Positions 10,920 to 19,747 of a DNA stretch of 64,000 nt are shown here, piece after piece (position 1 is the first letter of the stretch; every line of letters begins with the position of its first letter). The notes under the pieces are model-generated. The model was given only the letters and a program-made list of their open reading frames with translations. It was not told the DNA's origin and did not search any database. This stretch comes from an uncultured Pseudomonadales bacterium (GTDB lineage Bacteria > Pseudomonadota > Gammaproteobacteria > Pseudomonadales > Azotimanducaceae). A program made the translations under genes and the position numbers. Where the stretch lies: NCBI GenBank assembly GCA_943787425.1, contig CALSMJ010000003.1, forward strand, positions 434,001 to 498,000, in the 5' to 3' direction.

Positions 10920-11285
10920 ATGAGTAAAAAAATACTCATTGTAGAAGACAATGAAATGAATAGAGATATGTTGTCGCGTCGTTTGACGCGCAAAGGTTAT
11001 GAAATTGTCATGGCAGAGGATGGCGCAGCTGGATTGGAGATGATGTCCTCAGAGAGCCCAGATCTGGTTTTAATGGATATGGGCTTGCCAGTTATGGATG
11101 GCTGGACGGCAACAGCCAACGCAAAAGCGGACGAGAATCTGAAACAGATCCCCATCATTGCCTTGACGGCGCACGCGCTGGAAGCCGACCGTATTCGCGC
11201 ATTGGAAGCTGGCGCTGATGACTTTGATACCAAGCCCGTCAATCTGTCTGGCCTTCTTGAGAAGATGGAGGCGTTATTGGTCTGA
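10920..11285 (+). CDS. Stand-alone response regulator receiver protein (CheY/DivK-like)
   Basis: Single receiver domain of 121 residues without an output domain. Acidic pocket E9/D10, phosphoacceptor D53 in LVLMDMGLPVMDG, conserved Thr in ALTAHA and Lys in DTKPVN are all present. GGAGTTAGGAG precedes the ATG. It is the last gene of the operon that starts at 3235, 34 bases after the channel gene. As it has no DNA-binding or enzymatic part it must act by protein contact, for example as a phosphate shuttle from the hybrid kinase or by binding the channel or kinase; the partner is inference. Confidence 0.9.
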   Translation: MSKKILIVEDNEMNRDMLSRRLTRKGYEIVMAEDGAAGLEMMSSESPDLVLMDMGLPVMDGWTATANAKADENLKQIPIIALTAHALEADRIRALEAGADDFDTKPVNLSGLLEKMEALLV

Positions 11286-11435
11286 CAACGGAAAAATTCA
11301 TCTAGCTTCATTTAACCCAGGGGGTGACGCTCGCTTGGGTCTCGTCGATAAAGCTAAACAGGTGCGGCTCGTTATATGTTGTTTTAGTTATTCGTTCGTG
11401 ATCGAAGAGGAAGAGGAAGAGGAAGCGGAAAGGGT

Positions 11436-11855
11436 ATGGTTTTGGCCAAACGTTTCATTTTAGGCCTCATTTTTATCGCTGCAGCATATGTCTTGCTGAC
11501 CCTTGCAGCTTCTGAGCTGGGTAGCGAAGTGATGACGCTGCTCAGACCAAGTCAAGATGCCTCGATCAGAGAGACGCGCTTTTGGATTGTAGATGAGGAC
11601 ACTCATGCGATCATCGAGTATGGCGAAGCGGGGGACGGCTGGTTAGCGGTCTTGGAAGGTTCGCCTGAAATCGAAATCAGGTGGAGAGGGTAGGTCTTTT
11701 GCTACGCTGCAAGTCTCACCGCTCAACGGCATAACCGTTACCACTAGCTGAGGCGTGAAAAGTATGGTGTTGCAAACCAAATCATCAAATTGCTTTCGAT
11801 GACACCTGCGAGCGACTGTGCTGGTCTCCCAGTGGTACTAAAGTCATTGCTATAG
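11436..11855 (+). pseudogene. Nitroreductase/deazaflavin-type protein with two in-frame TAG stops
   Basis: One frame (about 140 codons) starts with a membrane helix, continues with RETRFWIVDEDTHAIIEYG and GWLAVLEGSPEIEI, and after TAG codons at 11691 and 11745 goes on in the same frame to REKYGVANQIIKLLS and a final TAG at 11853. These blocks match, in order, the small proteins annotated as nitroreductase/deazaflavin-dependent or PNPOx-like, where EKYG-x-A near the end is typical. Homology continuing past the stops shows nonsense decay and not a natural end. The family name is from memory of its motifs and is uncertain. Only the first 85 codons would be translated. Confidence 0.5.
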
Positions 11856-11995
11856 CAAGATGATCGCATTTTGGATTTGACTACTAGGCTGCTCGATTAA
11901 AAGACGCAAACTGAGCACTGCCTAAACCTGAGTGAGCGCTTGGGTCACCGCAAGGCTGATGTTTTTGGTCCTGCTTGCTAACGGATGGTAATCTT

Positions 11996-12366
11996 ATGAA
12001 GTTTTCAGAGGTTCATCACATCTCGTTGAATGTGCCTGATGTCCAGCGCGATACCGCTTTTATATCGATGCCCTTGGGTATAAAGCGATTCTAAGACCTG
12101 AATTGCCATTCAAAGGCGCTTGGCTTGAAATGGGGCAACAGCAGCTGCATCTGCTTGAGGTCGCTAACTTTAAAGCGCCGAAGGGCCAACATTTTGCTTT
12201 CTCAGTTGCAGATATTCTTAAAGCGAGCGATCTGCTGATCGCCCAGGCGGTCAAAGTGTCTGAGCCTCAACTGATCAAAGGGTTCTGCTTACAATGCTTT
12301 TTTAGCGACCCTTCGGGTAATTTACTGAAGTTAAACCAACCACTGCCTAGAAGGGGAGCGGTTTGA
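11996..12366 (+). pseudogene. VOC (glyoxalase/fosfomycin-resistance-like) protein with an early frameshift
   Basis: ATG at 11996 reads MKFSEVHHISLNVPDVQR, then the frame must change near 12050 to continue RFYIDALGYKAI, LEMGQQQLHLLEV, HFAFSVADI and FSDPSGNLLKLNQ to the stop at 12364. These are the usual VOC-fold landmarks: first metal-binding His, the Phe-Tyr helix, Gln/His in the middle strand and the late acidic or Asn region. The protein would have about 123 residues, the normal single-domain length. A single missing base repairs the gene, so this may be a recent mutation or an assembly indel. Confidence 0.65.
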
Positions 12367-12611
12367 TCGCGAAAGAGAATTGAAATGGGCTGGATGAAGT
12401 GGGCACTGTCTATCGAGAGAACAGCAATACCCAAAGTCTCATCTCAGAAACATGCTGACCCAAACAGACCGCTAACACCCAGCGCACGTTGTGCTTTGAT
12501 TCCAACTCAGCAGCACATTAAGAACTTAATTCAGCGACCTGACTTGGTGGATACGTTTAAAACCGGCGCAGTTTTGCCTCTGGTTACCGGGTGTTACCAA
12601 GTGAGGTTTGA

Positions 12612-14171
12612 TTACTGACTGGCGATCAACTGGCGATCAATCGCAGCCATGATGACGTTATATTTTGCAGTATTTTCAACGTTCGCCATCCCGACATAGC
12701 TTCCAAGTTCCATCCATTGATCTGCGTTGCTGTTGAAAGTCTCCCATTGTGCGAGGCCCTCCCCGTTTGGGTTGCCCGATGTCGCGAAGTTTACCCAGTA
12801 CTGCATCATCGTGTCTGACAACGCAAGGTCTTCCTCTCGCGAGAGAGGTGAAAGAAAATCAGCGCCAAAAACGTAACCGATTTCCATCGCATGGAACGCT
12901 CCTAACGTTCCTTTGCTGTCGCCTTCGGGCGTTTGCGTAAAGAAGTAGGGATAACAATCATCACCCTGGTCAGCGAGTGCTTGTGCGACGGCACGGGTGG
13001 GCGCGCAGAACAGTGAATCGCCACACATTTGTTTTGAGGAATGGATCATTTCATTAACATTAGTTGCGGGGTACAGTTTCAGTGCCGTGTCGAAGTCTTC
13101 TTCAAATACGCGCTCGAACTCAGCAACGTATGAATCGACGTCAGGGCAGAGTGCCATCTGCGCCATCGGCGAACCCCAATACAACGCTGAACCCTCAAAG
13201 GCATTGCTGCCAATCATAAGCGGCACATTATTGTGTTCGCCTTCCCTGATGATGGTCACTGGGTTCTTTAGTTGGCAGTAGCCATCGATGATGACACCAG
13301 GCAATGGGAAGGTTGCTGTTTTGTGAATAATATCTTCGGTGCTGACATTGCGCATGGCGGCGAGTTGGCCATTGCCTTTTTCACAACCCAGTACCTCGCC
13401 CAACATTTCTCCGGTTTCATGAGCGCTCAGGGGTACCGCACCGGCTCTGTCCAGTAGCTGGGTTGCCTGTGCCCCGATGCCGCTTTGTGCGATCGCTCGA
13501 TGCATGAGGCCTTTCGTTAGCGGTGACGTAAACATCGCGCAAGTCGAGTGGCCGCCTGCGCTTTCTCCGAATACGGTCACGTTACCTGGATCACCGCCGA
13601 ACTGGGCAATATTCCGGTTAACCCACTGCAAAGCGCACACCGTGTCGAGCAATCCCTGATTACCACGGCAGCCCTCGGCCGTAAGTTCGGGGTGCGACAT
13701 AAAGCCCAGCGGCCCAAGCCGATAGTTAATGCTAACTAGAACTACGCCGCGTGATGCCAGCTCCTCGCCAGGATAATGGGTGCTGGTGCCAAAACGGTGC
13801 GCTCCGCCGTGGACCCAAAACAAGACAGGAAGTTTGGCATTAGGTACTGTTGTTGGCGTAAATACGTTGAGGTACAGGCAGTCTTCATCATAAATGAGTT
13901 CTACTTCTTCCGGCGCTGACGTGCCAAGTGCATTTGCAATGGCTTCCCTGAAACCGCCCTCACCCACAACCAGCTGCGGGCAGCTTGCACCGAAGCCGGA
14001 GGCATCCCTTACGCCCTCCCAGGCTTCGGCCGGTTGCGGTGCTTGCCAGCGTAGATCTCCGACCGGAGGCGCGGCGTAAGGTATACCGCCATAGAACTGG
14101 ATGGACGCCCCGTTCTTTGCTGTGATGCCTGAGCCTGCCAGCGCGCCGGTGTCAATTGTTACTTCAGTCAT
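12612..14171 (-). CDS. Type B carboxylesterase, complete, probably cytoplasmic
   Basis: Full-length member (519 residues) of the carboxylesterase/lipase family. Landmarks in order: GIPYAAPPVGDLRW (residues 29-42), EDCLYLNVFTP (96-105), oxyanion hole HGG (121-123), NYRLGPLGF (149-157), nucleophile S204 in FGESAGGHS, GSNAFEG (likely acid) and FHAMEIGYVFG (likely catalytic His). No signal peptide is seen. It hydrolyses carboxylic esters; the natural substrate is unknown. It is divergent from the IS3 remnant and HSL-type esterase to its right. Together with the fragment at 1087-2436 it makes two genes of this family in 14 kb, but they are not close copies. Confidence 0.9.
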   Translation of the reverse strand: MTEVTIDTGALAGSGITAKNGASIQFYGGIPYAAPPVGDLRWQAPQPAEAWEGVRDASGFGASCPQLVVGEGGFREAIANALGTSAPEEVELIYDEDCLYLNVFTPTTVPNAKLPVLFWVHGGAHRFGTSTHYPGEELASRGVVLVSINYRLGPLGFMSHPELTAEGCRGNQGLLDTVCALQWVNRNIAQFGGDPGNVTVFGESAGGHSTCAMFTSPLTKGLMHRAIAQSGIGAQATQLLDRAGAVPLSAHETGEMLGEVLGCEKGNGQLAAMRNVSTEDIIHKTATFPLPGVIIDGYCQLKNPVTIIREGEHNNVPLMIGSNAFEGSALYWGSPMAQMALCPDVDSYVAEFERVFEEDFDTALKLYPATNVNEMIHSSKQMCGDSLFCAPTRAVAQALADQGDDCYPYFFTQTPEGDSKGTLGAFHAMEIGYVFGADFLSPLSREEDLALSDTMMQYWVNFATSGNPNGEGLAQWETFNSNADQWMELGSYVGMANVENTAKYNVIMAAIDRQLIASQ

Positions 14172-14255
14172 GGCTGTTTCCGGTCGTTCTGATTAGATTG
14201 CAACCCTTTGCGATCTATGGATGGATTAAGGATTATCTATTTCACCAGTGTAAAC

Positions 14256-14565
14256 AAGCCCGCGGCGAAGGCGCTCAGCTCACCAGCAAGGCTTCGCAGT
14301 CGTTTCTGGGCAAACACAATTTGCATGCGAGCATGAGCAGACGTGAGAATTGTCATGACAATGCGGTGGCAGAAAGCTTCTTTCACCTTTTGAAACGGGC
14401 ACGAATCCGGCGACACACCTATGCGACACGCGACGCTGCGAGGCAGGCGTGTTCGATTACATCGAGATGTTCTACGACCCGACCCGAAAGCACACCAGCA
14501 ACGGTATGCTGTCGCCGGTTGATTATGAAATCAAACAGGAAAAGATGAACGAAGCAGGTGTCTAA
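14256..14565 (+). mobile_element. IS3-family transposase (OrfB) 3' remnant, frameshifted
   Basis: The frame reads QLTSKASQSFLGKHN, SMSRRENCHDNAVAESFF (the region of the last catalytic Glu of the DDE integrase core) and LLKRARIRRHTY. It shifts near 14448 to read VFDYIEMFYDPTRKHTSNG, LSPVDYEIKQ and a TAA at 14563. This is the last third of an IS3-type OrfB (IS150/IS2-like groups). OrfA, the first two catalytic Asp residues and the left end are missing. The first residues run straight out of the carboxylesterase upstream region, so the element was cut there. Inactive. Confidence 0.75.
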
Positions 14566-14579
14566 GAAACCAGGGGCAT

Positions 14580-14630
14580 CTAAGAGCGACAGCGAATTCG
14601 CAACGCGAAATCGCGATAGCGTCCTCTTAG
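14580..14630. other. Long imperfect hairpin next to the IS3 remnant
   Basis: CTAAGAG (14580-14586) pairs with CTCTTAG (14624-14630), enclosing GCGAATTCGC and GCGAAATCGC, which can pair with themselves or with each other. It lies 15 bases after the transposase stop. It may be part of the IS terminal region, a terminator-like fold, or part of the composite element with the repeat at 14703. No T-run follows directly. Confidence 0.4.
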
Positions 14631-14702
14631 GATGTTGTGTCCAACTCGCGCCCAGGGATCACACCTTTTAGACAAACTCACCCGGCTCAATCTCAAAGTA
14701 GT

Positions 14703-14770
14703 CACACAACACAGGTTCAGATGGGCGAACGGGGATAGCAGCTAACCTGGCGGGAACCAGGATACTTTTT
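14703..14770 (+). repeat. Intergenic element, copy A
   Basis: Contains CACAACACAGGTTC (14705-14718), AGCAGCTAACC (14737-14747) and AGGAT (14759-14763) followed by a T-run. The same blocks occur in the same order and almost the same spacing at 20180-20246 (block starts 32 bases apart in both copies). CCTGG and CCAGG flank a six-base loop here and could form a hairpin before the T-run. It ends about 47 bases before the esterase at 14817. Function unknown; a small mobile or structured element is possible. Confidence 0.5.
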
Positions 14771-14816
14771 AGTTATGATAGTCTCAAACACTGATAGTTA
14801 AGCTAGGCCACTGACA

Positions 14817-15884
14817 ATGATCAATCAATCACTGCTCCCCGGAAGACTCGGCGATGATCATCGACGATTCGAAACAGACATGCGAGCCGATCCCAGAATC
14901 TCTGAGCAGGTTAAGCTTATGGGCGGTTTTGGCGCTGGACTCGAGCCATTGCCGGCCGATGCGACCTACGAACAATGTTTAGATTACTGCTTGGCTTTTG
15001 AGCAAACCCAGGCCGAAGGCCATCCTGCGCTACTCGCTACCATTCCAGAGTTTGATAACGTTGACGTCAACCGCCAAACCATTACCGGCTCCGAAGGCCA
15101 CGAGATCACACTTTATATTCACCGGCCCAAAAACGCTGCGGACGCGTTGCCAGGACTCGTTCACCTCCATGGCGGGGGCATGGTGATCATGACCGCAGCC
15201 GACCCAGGACCGACGTTTTGGCGCAATACGCTCGCCAATCAGGGTATGGTCGTCATCGGCGTTGAATACCGCAACGGTGGCGGAAAATTAGGCAATCACC
15301 CCTTCCCCGCTGGTTTAAATGACTGCGCAGCAGCAACTCAATGGGTTCATCAGAATCGAGCTAGGTTAAACATCAGTTCCCTCACTTTGAGCGGCGAATC
15401 CGGCGGTGGCAACCTTGCGATTGCGACCACGCTCAAAGCGAACGCAGAGCAGTGGGTTGCGAGCATCGATGGGGTCTATGCGATGTGCCCGTACATCTAC
15501 GGCGGCTATGCAAACCCGTCAGAAACGCTCCTCTCTTTGTTTGAAAACGACGATTACCTCTTGGGATGTTCGGTTATGCGCTCAATGGTAAAAGCCTATG
15601 ATCCGGAGGGATTGAATCAATTGAATCCATTGGCGTGGCCCTATCACGCCAAGGAAACGGACCTGAAGGGTTTGCCGCCCCATGTGATTTCCGTCAATGA
15701 GCTCGATCCGCTTAGAGATGAAGGCCTAGCCTATTATCGTAATTTACTGGCCGCTGGCGTTCCTGCCAGCGCTAGAACCGTTCACGGCACCCCGCACGCT
15801 GGCGACATGGGGTTTTTTCAGGTTGCGCCCGAGATCACGGCCGATACCGTCGCGTCGATCGCCGCCTTCGTTCGTGCCCGCTGA
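14817..15884 (+). CDS. HSL-family alpha/beta hydrolase (esterase)
   Basis: Alpha/beta hydrolase of the hormone-sensitive-lipase (bacterial family IV) type. The oxyanion-hole motif HGGG is at residues 118-121, the nucleophile S195 in SGESGGGN, the acid likely D in ELDPLRDE and the histidine in HGTPHAGD near the C-terminus. No signal peptide, so cytoplasmic. The segment VEYRNGGGKLGNHPFPAGLNDC is typical of the family. It stands alone, downstream of intergenic repeat copy A. It would cleave short-chain or bulky esters; the neighbouring carboxylesterase suggests overlapping use on esterified carbon sources, which is inference. Confidence 0.88.
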   Translation: MINQSLLPGRLGDDHRRFETDMRADPRISEQVKLMGGFGAGLEPLPADATYEQCLDYCLAFEQTQAEGHPALLATIPEFDNVDVNRQTITGSEGHEITLYIHRPKNAADALPGLVHLHGGGMVIMTAADPGPTFWRNTLANQGMVVIGVEYRNGGGKLGNHPFPAGLNDCAAATQWVHQNRARLNISSLTLSGESGGGNLAIATTLKANAEQWVASIDGVYAMCPYIYGGYANPSETLLSLFENDDYLLGCSVMRSMVKAYDPEGLNQLNPLAWPYHAKETDLKGLPPHVISVNELDPLRDEGLAYYRNLLAAGVPASARTVHGTPHAGDMGFFQVAPEITADTVASIAAFVRAR

Positions 15885-16125
15885 CTTCAGAGTCTGAAAA
15901 AGCGCCAAAGGCGAACGTTTCGAAACTTCAAAATTAGATCGTTGGCACACGCCGAGGGCACTTTGAAGGCTCTTGCTTGCCACAACAAGATTCTAGGCCG
16001 CAATTTTCATGGGCTTTGAGGTCGTCTAGACGCGCCTCTCGCCCTTGATTTGCTGGGATTTGCATCCTAGAGTCAATTGACGAGCACGACACGTAATCTT
16101 TTAATAACCATAAAGGAGATCGTTT

Positions 16126-16575
16126 ATGAGCAGAGTCAAGGATGTTCTAGATCAAAAAGGAAGAACCGTGTTTTCAATCGAGGCAGGGAAAACAGTGCTG
16201 GACGCCATCGAAATGATGGTCGCCAAAGATGTTGCAGCCCTCGTCGTCACTGATGGGGACACAGGCGTCGCGGGCATTATTACTGAACGAGATTATGCTC
16301 GAAAAGTTCTTTTGAACGAGAAATCCCCAAGGGAGATTGCTGTCAGAGACGTCATGACCAAAGACGTGATGTATGTCCGAGAAGAGACCCTCACCGACAC
16401 TTGTATGGACATCATGAGTCAGAAAAATTTTCACCACTTGCCGGTCGTGGATCGTAACAAAGCAGTTGCCGTTATTACCGCAGGGGATTTATTCAAGTAC
16501 GTCGTTCAAAAACAGTCTATGACGATCGAAGAGCTTGAAGACTATATTTTTGAAGAAACTGGCGGCGAAGGCTAA
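16126..16575 (+). CDS. Two-CBS-domain regulatory protein
   Basis: 149 residues made of two CBS motifs (about 8-62 and 75-130), with landmarks DAIEMMVAKDVAALVVTD, GIITERDYARKV, VRDVMTKDVMYVREE and HHLPVVD. Such stand-alone CBS pairs bind adenosine nucleotides and sense energy state by dimerising into a disc. AAAGGAGAT precedes the ATG. A perfect ten-base palindrome, GTCAATTGAC, sits at 16072-16081, about 45 bases upstream, and could be an operator. No enzyme domain is attached and no clear operon partner exists. Confidence 0.9.
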   Translation: MSRVKDVLDQKGRTVFSIEAGKTVLDAIEMMVAKDVAALVVTDGDTGVAGIITERDYARKVLLNEKSPREIAVRDVMTKDVMYVREETLTDTCMDIMSQKNFHHLPVVDRNKAVAVITAGDLFKYVVQKQSMTIEELEDYIFEETGGEG

Positions 16576-16725
16576 CCAAAATCGTTTATTGGGAGCCGAT
16601 CAAGCGGGCATTGAGCCATGCTCGCCGGGTAGATCGTTCGTATCGAGAAGTGATAGGATTTTTTCTGGAAACCACCACTGATGGCTAAGACATCGAATAT
16701 ATGTAGATAAATAGGGGGACTTATC

Positions 16726-17481
16726 GTGTTGAAATTGATCAAAAACCGCACCGTTACGGGTGTACTGAGTATGACAGCTATTGCCCTATTGATGGCTTGT
16801 AGTACGAGTGAGGTGCCCGCGCCCACTGAAAATCCCAACATTGCAACGGCAACTAAGTGGGTGACAGCGGTTGCCACAGGAAAGACCGAAGCGCTAGCGG
16901 CCGTCCAGGAGCTAATGGCTCAAGACGGGCAGCTATACCGCCGTCGGTATGTGGGTTTCGGATTTACTTGGGACCCAAATGACGAGCAAGGCAGGATGAT
17001 AGTAGGCACTGTCACCCCCGGTAGTCCTGTTGAAGGTATTCTTCAACCAGATGATCAATTTCTCTCGGTACGAGGGATGGCGGTCAATGAAGAAAATATG
17101 GGCAAGCTGGACTTTCGTGGGAAGCCAGGTGAAGTGGTCAATGCGGTGATTCAGCGTGGTGATGAGACGATGGATATTTCGGTCGCTCGTGGCATTATCG
17201 ATCCGTCCATTGGAAAAGAGCAGGTGCTCGAGTGGTTAGGAGGAGGAGATGCTGATACGTGGGCTCCAGACAAGTGGGAGTTAATCGAGGCGGTGGGGCA
17301 GGGTAATGTCGTTTACGTTTGGACCCAGACTTGGGACACCGATGACGAGAGTGGGTTGCCAGTAGATACCTATACGGTGACACGCTTTGAGTTTAATGCC
17401 GCGGGTCAGGTTGTTGCACTGGGCAACCTCGGTGAAGAGCGTTTTGCGCTTGAGCAAGCTGGGTGGACCATCAGTCGCTAA
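16726..17481 (+). CDS. Lipoprotein with a PDZ-like domain
   Basis: The N-terminus has a basic start, a hydrophobic core and the lipobox-like LLMACS, so the mature protein likely begins at a lipidated Cys near residue 25. Residues about 85-155 form a PDZ-like unit: RMIVGTVTPGSPVEGILQPD, DQFLSVRG and GKPGEVVNAVIQRGDE, as found in carboxyl-terminal proteases and DegP-like proteins, but no protease domain is attached. The C-terminal 80 residues (WDTDDESGLPVDTYTVTRFE) resemble a NTF2/SnoaL-like fold, uncertain. GTG at 16726 or TTG at 16729 are the possible starts after AGGGGG. The role is probably peptide or ligand binding in the envelope. Confidence 0.7.
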   Translation: MLKLIKNRTVTGVLSMTAIALLMACSTSEVPAPTENPNIATATKWVTAVATGKTEALAAVQELMAQDGQLYRRRYVGFGFTWDPNDEQGRMIVGTVTPGSPVEGILQPDDQFLSVRGMAVNEENMGKLDFRGKPGEVVNAVIQRGDETMDISVARGIIDPSIGKEQVLEWLGGGDADTWAPDKWELIEAVGQGNVVYVWTQTWDTDDESGLPVDTYTVTRFEFNAAGQVVALGNLGEERFALEQAGWTISR

Positions 17482-17584
17482 CACGTGGCCTTGTAGCGCC
17501 ATAAGGCATCGCTGTGATAAGTCAGCGTAGACAGCTTGCTTGTTAGCGGGGCGATGCCGCCCGTTATTGACTAGGCCTTATTAC

Positions 17585-17656
17585 AAAAAAAGCGCGTTAA
17601 CCGTTTAAGCATCTAGCCCTCATGCACTTCTGGTTGTTCGGGTGAGGGCGCGCTTT
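17585..17656. terminator. Bidirectional terminator-like structure between convergent genes
   Basis: GCCCTCA and TGAGGGC form a seven-base stem, nested in an outer pairing of AAAGCGCG with CGCGCTTT. The A7 run at 17585-17591 becomes a U-run on the minus strand, so the fold best terminates the PiT transcript coming from the right. On the plus strand the stem ends in GCGCTTT. It lies between the PDZ lipoprotein (ends 17481) and PiT (ends 17724), where a shared terminator is expected. Confidence 0.5.
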
Positions 17657-17723
17657 GTGTTGTGACCCCGAGGCACCAAATGCGCCGATCTGACCGAGCC
17701 GAGCCGTCGTCATCGATGCGCTA

Positions 17724-18992
17724 TCAGGTTAAAAAGATGCCCTTAAAAACGAAGAAAAATAAAATCGAGAGGCCTGCGCCCGCTGGCAATGTAACCACCC
17801 AAGAGGTAAAGATCGTCCCGACGACTCTGAGGTTAATTGCCACAATACCGCCAGCTAAACCAACCCCCAATACAGCGCCGACCAGCGTGTGGGTTGTTGA
17901 TACAGGTGCCCCAAGATACGTTGCTAGGACCACTGTGCCGGCCGCGGCAAGTTCTGCCGCGAAAGCCCTGGAGGGTGTTAAATCAGTGATTTTCTTGCCG
18001 ATGGTCGCAATGACTTTATAGCCTAGCGTTGCCAGACCAATCACGATGCCGGCCCCGCCAAGAAAGAGGATCCACACCGGCATCGATGATTTTTGGACGA
18101 TTGTGCCACCGTTCTCAACAATACTGTTGATCGCGGCCAGAGGGCCGACGGCGTTGGCAACATCGTTAGAGCCATGGGCAAAAGCCATCGCGCAAGCGGT
18201 GATAATGCAGAGCACGCCAAACACTTTTTCGACGTTATTGAAACGGTTTTTTGTGGTGGGTTCGGGGTCAGGCTGAATTTTGCTTAAGGCCAGCTTGCCG
18301 ATCAGAGCTATGACCGCGCCGGTGATAAAGGAATACATTATGGCTTCTGTCGTCGATAAGTCTAAACCGAGATGTTTAAGCCCTTTAACACAGGTGACCA
18401 TCGCGATTAAGAAACCCGTTAAGAACATATAAAAAGGGACGTAAGTCTTTGCTTTTTCCAGCGGGTTTTCTTGATCTAAGATCAATCGTTGGACGCTCTT
18501 AAACAAGAAAAATGCAAGCGTGCCAGCCATCAAGGGTGAGGTCACCCAGCTTGCAACGATGGTGCTGACCTTGCCCCAATTGACCGCATCGACGCTGATA
18601 CCGACGGCCGCAAAACCCACTATGGCACCAACGATGGAATGGGTGGTTGAAACAGGCCAACCAAAGAGCGAGGCAACCAGGAGCCAAATGCCCGCTGCAA
18701 GCAACGAAGACATCATGCCAAATACCAGTAAATCCGGTGAGTCTTCTAAAACCAAGGGATCAATGATGCCTTTTCGAATGGTCGATGTGACCTCGCCGCC
18801 GGCTAAATACGCGCCCGCGAACTCAAAAATCATGGCGATGATTATGGCTTGTTTGATGGTGATGGCGCCCGATCCTACTGAAGTTCCCATCGCATTGGCG
18901 ACGTCATTGGCACCAACACCCCAAGCCATGAAAAAAGCGAAGCAACAGGCGATGATCAAAAGGAGGGTGCCGTACTGTGAAATAATTTCCAT
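17724..18992 (-). CDS. pit: PiT-family inorganic phosphate permease
   Basis: Low-affinity phosphate transporter driven by protons or sodium, in the inner membrane. The two inverted PiT signature repeats are clear: GANDVANAMGTSVGSGAI near residue 27 and HGSNDVANAVGPLAA near residue 243, with FGWPVSTTHSIVGA and LGAPVSTTHTLVGA completing the two halves. About ten hydrophobic segments; 422 residues is normal. Upstream in the same direction lies the TIGR00153-type gene, the classic partner of Pit in Gammaproteobacteria, thought to regulate it. The partner appears frameshifted here, but the permease itself is intact. Confidence 0.95.
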   Translation of the reverse strand: MEIISQYGTLLLIIACCFAFFMAWGVGANDVANAMGTSVGSGAITIKQAIIIAMIFEFAGAYLAGGEVTSTIRKGIIDPLVLEDSPDLLVFGMMSSLLAAGIWLLVASLFGWPVSTTHSIVGAIVGFAAVGISVDAVNWGKVSTIVASWVTSPLMAGTLAFFLFKSVQRLILDQENPLEKAKTYVPFYMFLTGFLIAMVTCVKGLKHLGLDLSTTEAIMYSFITGAVIALIGKLALSKIQPDPEPTTKNRFNNVEKVFGVLCIITACAMAFAHGSNDVANAVGPLAAINSIVENGGTIVQKSSMPVWILFLGGAGIVIGLATLGYKVIATIGKKITDLTPSRAFAAELAAAGTVVLATYLGAPVSTTHTLVGAVLGVGLAGGIVAINLRVVGTIFTSWVVTLPAGAGLSILFFFVFKGIFLT

Positions 18993-19067
18993 AGTGAATC
19001 TCGCCTCAGTTAGAACTTTTAAAACAATGGATCAGGTGGGAGCTTGTTAGCGTCGTACTGAAAACGT

Positions 19068-19747
19068 CTAACGTGCAACGATGCTGTGAATCTGGTCGCC
19101 GACTTTCTGGGCGCGATCGGCGAGGTTACCGATCAATTCAAAAATTTTATACATGAACATTACATCCACAGGTGGAAGCTCATTTTCAATGGCATGCAAT
19201 TGTGATCGGATCGCGACCTGATGCTTGTCCGACTGCGTTTCTAATTCGTCGAGTCGAACGATCAGTTTTTCGATCCATTCCACTTCTCGACCGCCAAACC
19301 CGGTTTCAATAAGCTCGTCGAGTTCCTGAACAATGGTGCTGGCTTCCATCACAGCTTTGATCGAAGCGTCGACATATTCGGACAGCGCGTCCTGGATGCT
19401 ATCAGGGAAGCGCATTTTTCTTCCCAGAATAATGCCAGCAATATCTTTGGCACAGTTGGCGACTTTGTCCTGTTTTGAGATCAGTTCCAGCAAGTCGTTC
19501 CGGTTAATTGGCATGAACAAGCTTTTAGGAAGACTGAGCCGCATATTTTCTTATCGTCATCGGCGAGGCCCTCGATGTGACAAATCTGGTCGTAGACCGC
19601 TTCGACCCTTTTCCAATCATCGGCATAGACCGCACGAAAAAATTGGTTGAGCTCTTTCGTACATTCTTCGACTTTCTCCATGTGTTGCTGGAGCGGGCGG
19701 ATGGGCGCGTGGCTGAATAGTTTTGAAAAGGTATTGCTAGGAGGCAT
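19068..19747 (-). pseudogene. TIGR00153/DUF47 PhoU-like protein, broken by one frameshift
   Basis: Two overlapping frames make one protein of about 226 residues: 19747 to about 19550 (MPPSNTFSKLFSHAPIRPL up to IEGLADDDKK) and about 19550 to 19068 (MRLSLPKSLFMPINRNDLLE to DQIHSIVAR). The join lies at a run of four T on the plus strand (19550-19553); adding one base restores DDDKKNMRLSLPKSLF, exactly as the family reads. These all-alpha PhoU-like proteins are encoded just before pit and are thought to control phosphate uptake. Either a very recent inactivation or a homopolymer indel in the assembly. Confidence 0.8.

Noticed and set aside
12385-12618. 77-residue plus-strand frame next to the carboxylesterase stop
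   Set aside because: No recognisable motif, no good ribosome binding site, and it overlaps the carboxylesterase end; not called a gene.
14156-14255. Start of an intact IS3 transposase inside the carboxylesterase upstream region
   Set aside because: The first 30 or so codons are the reverse of the carboxylesterase start and show no transposase motif; homology begins near 14256.
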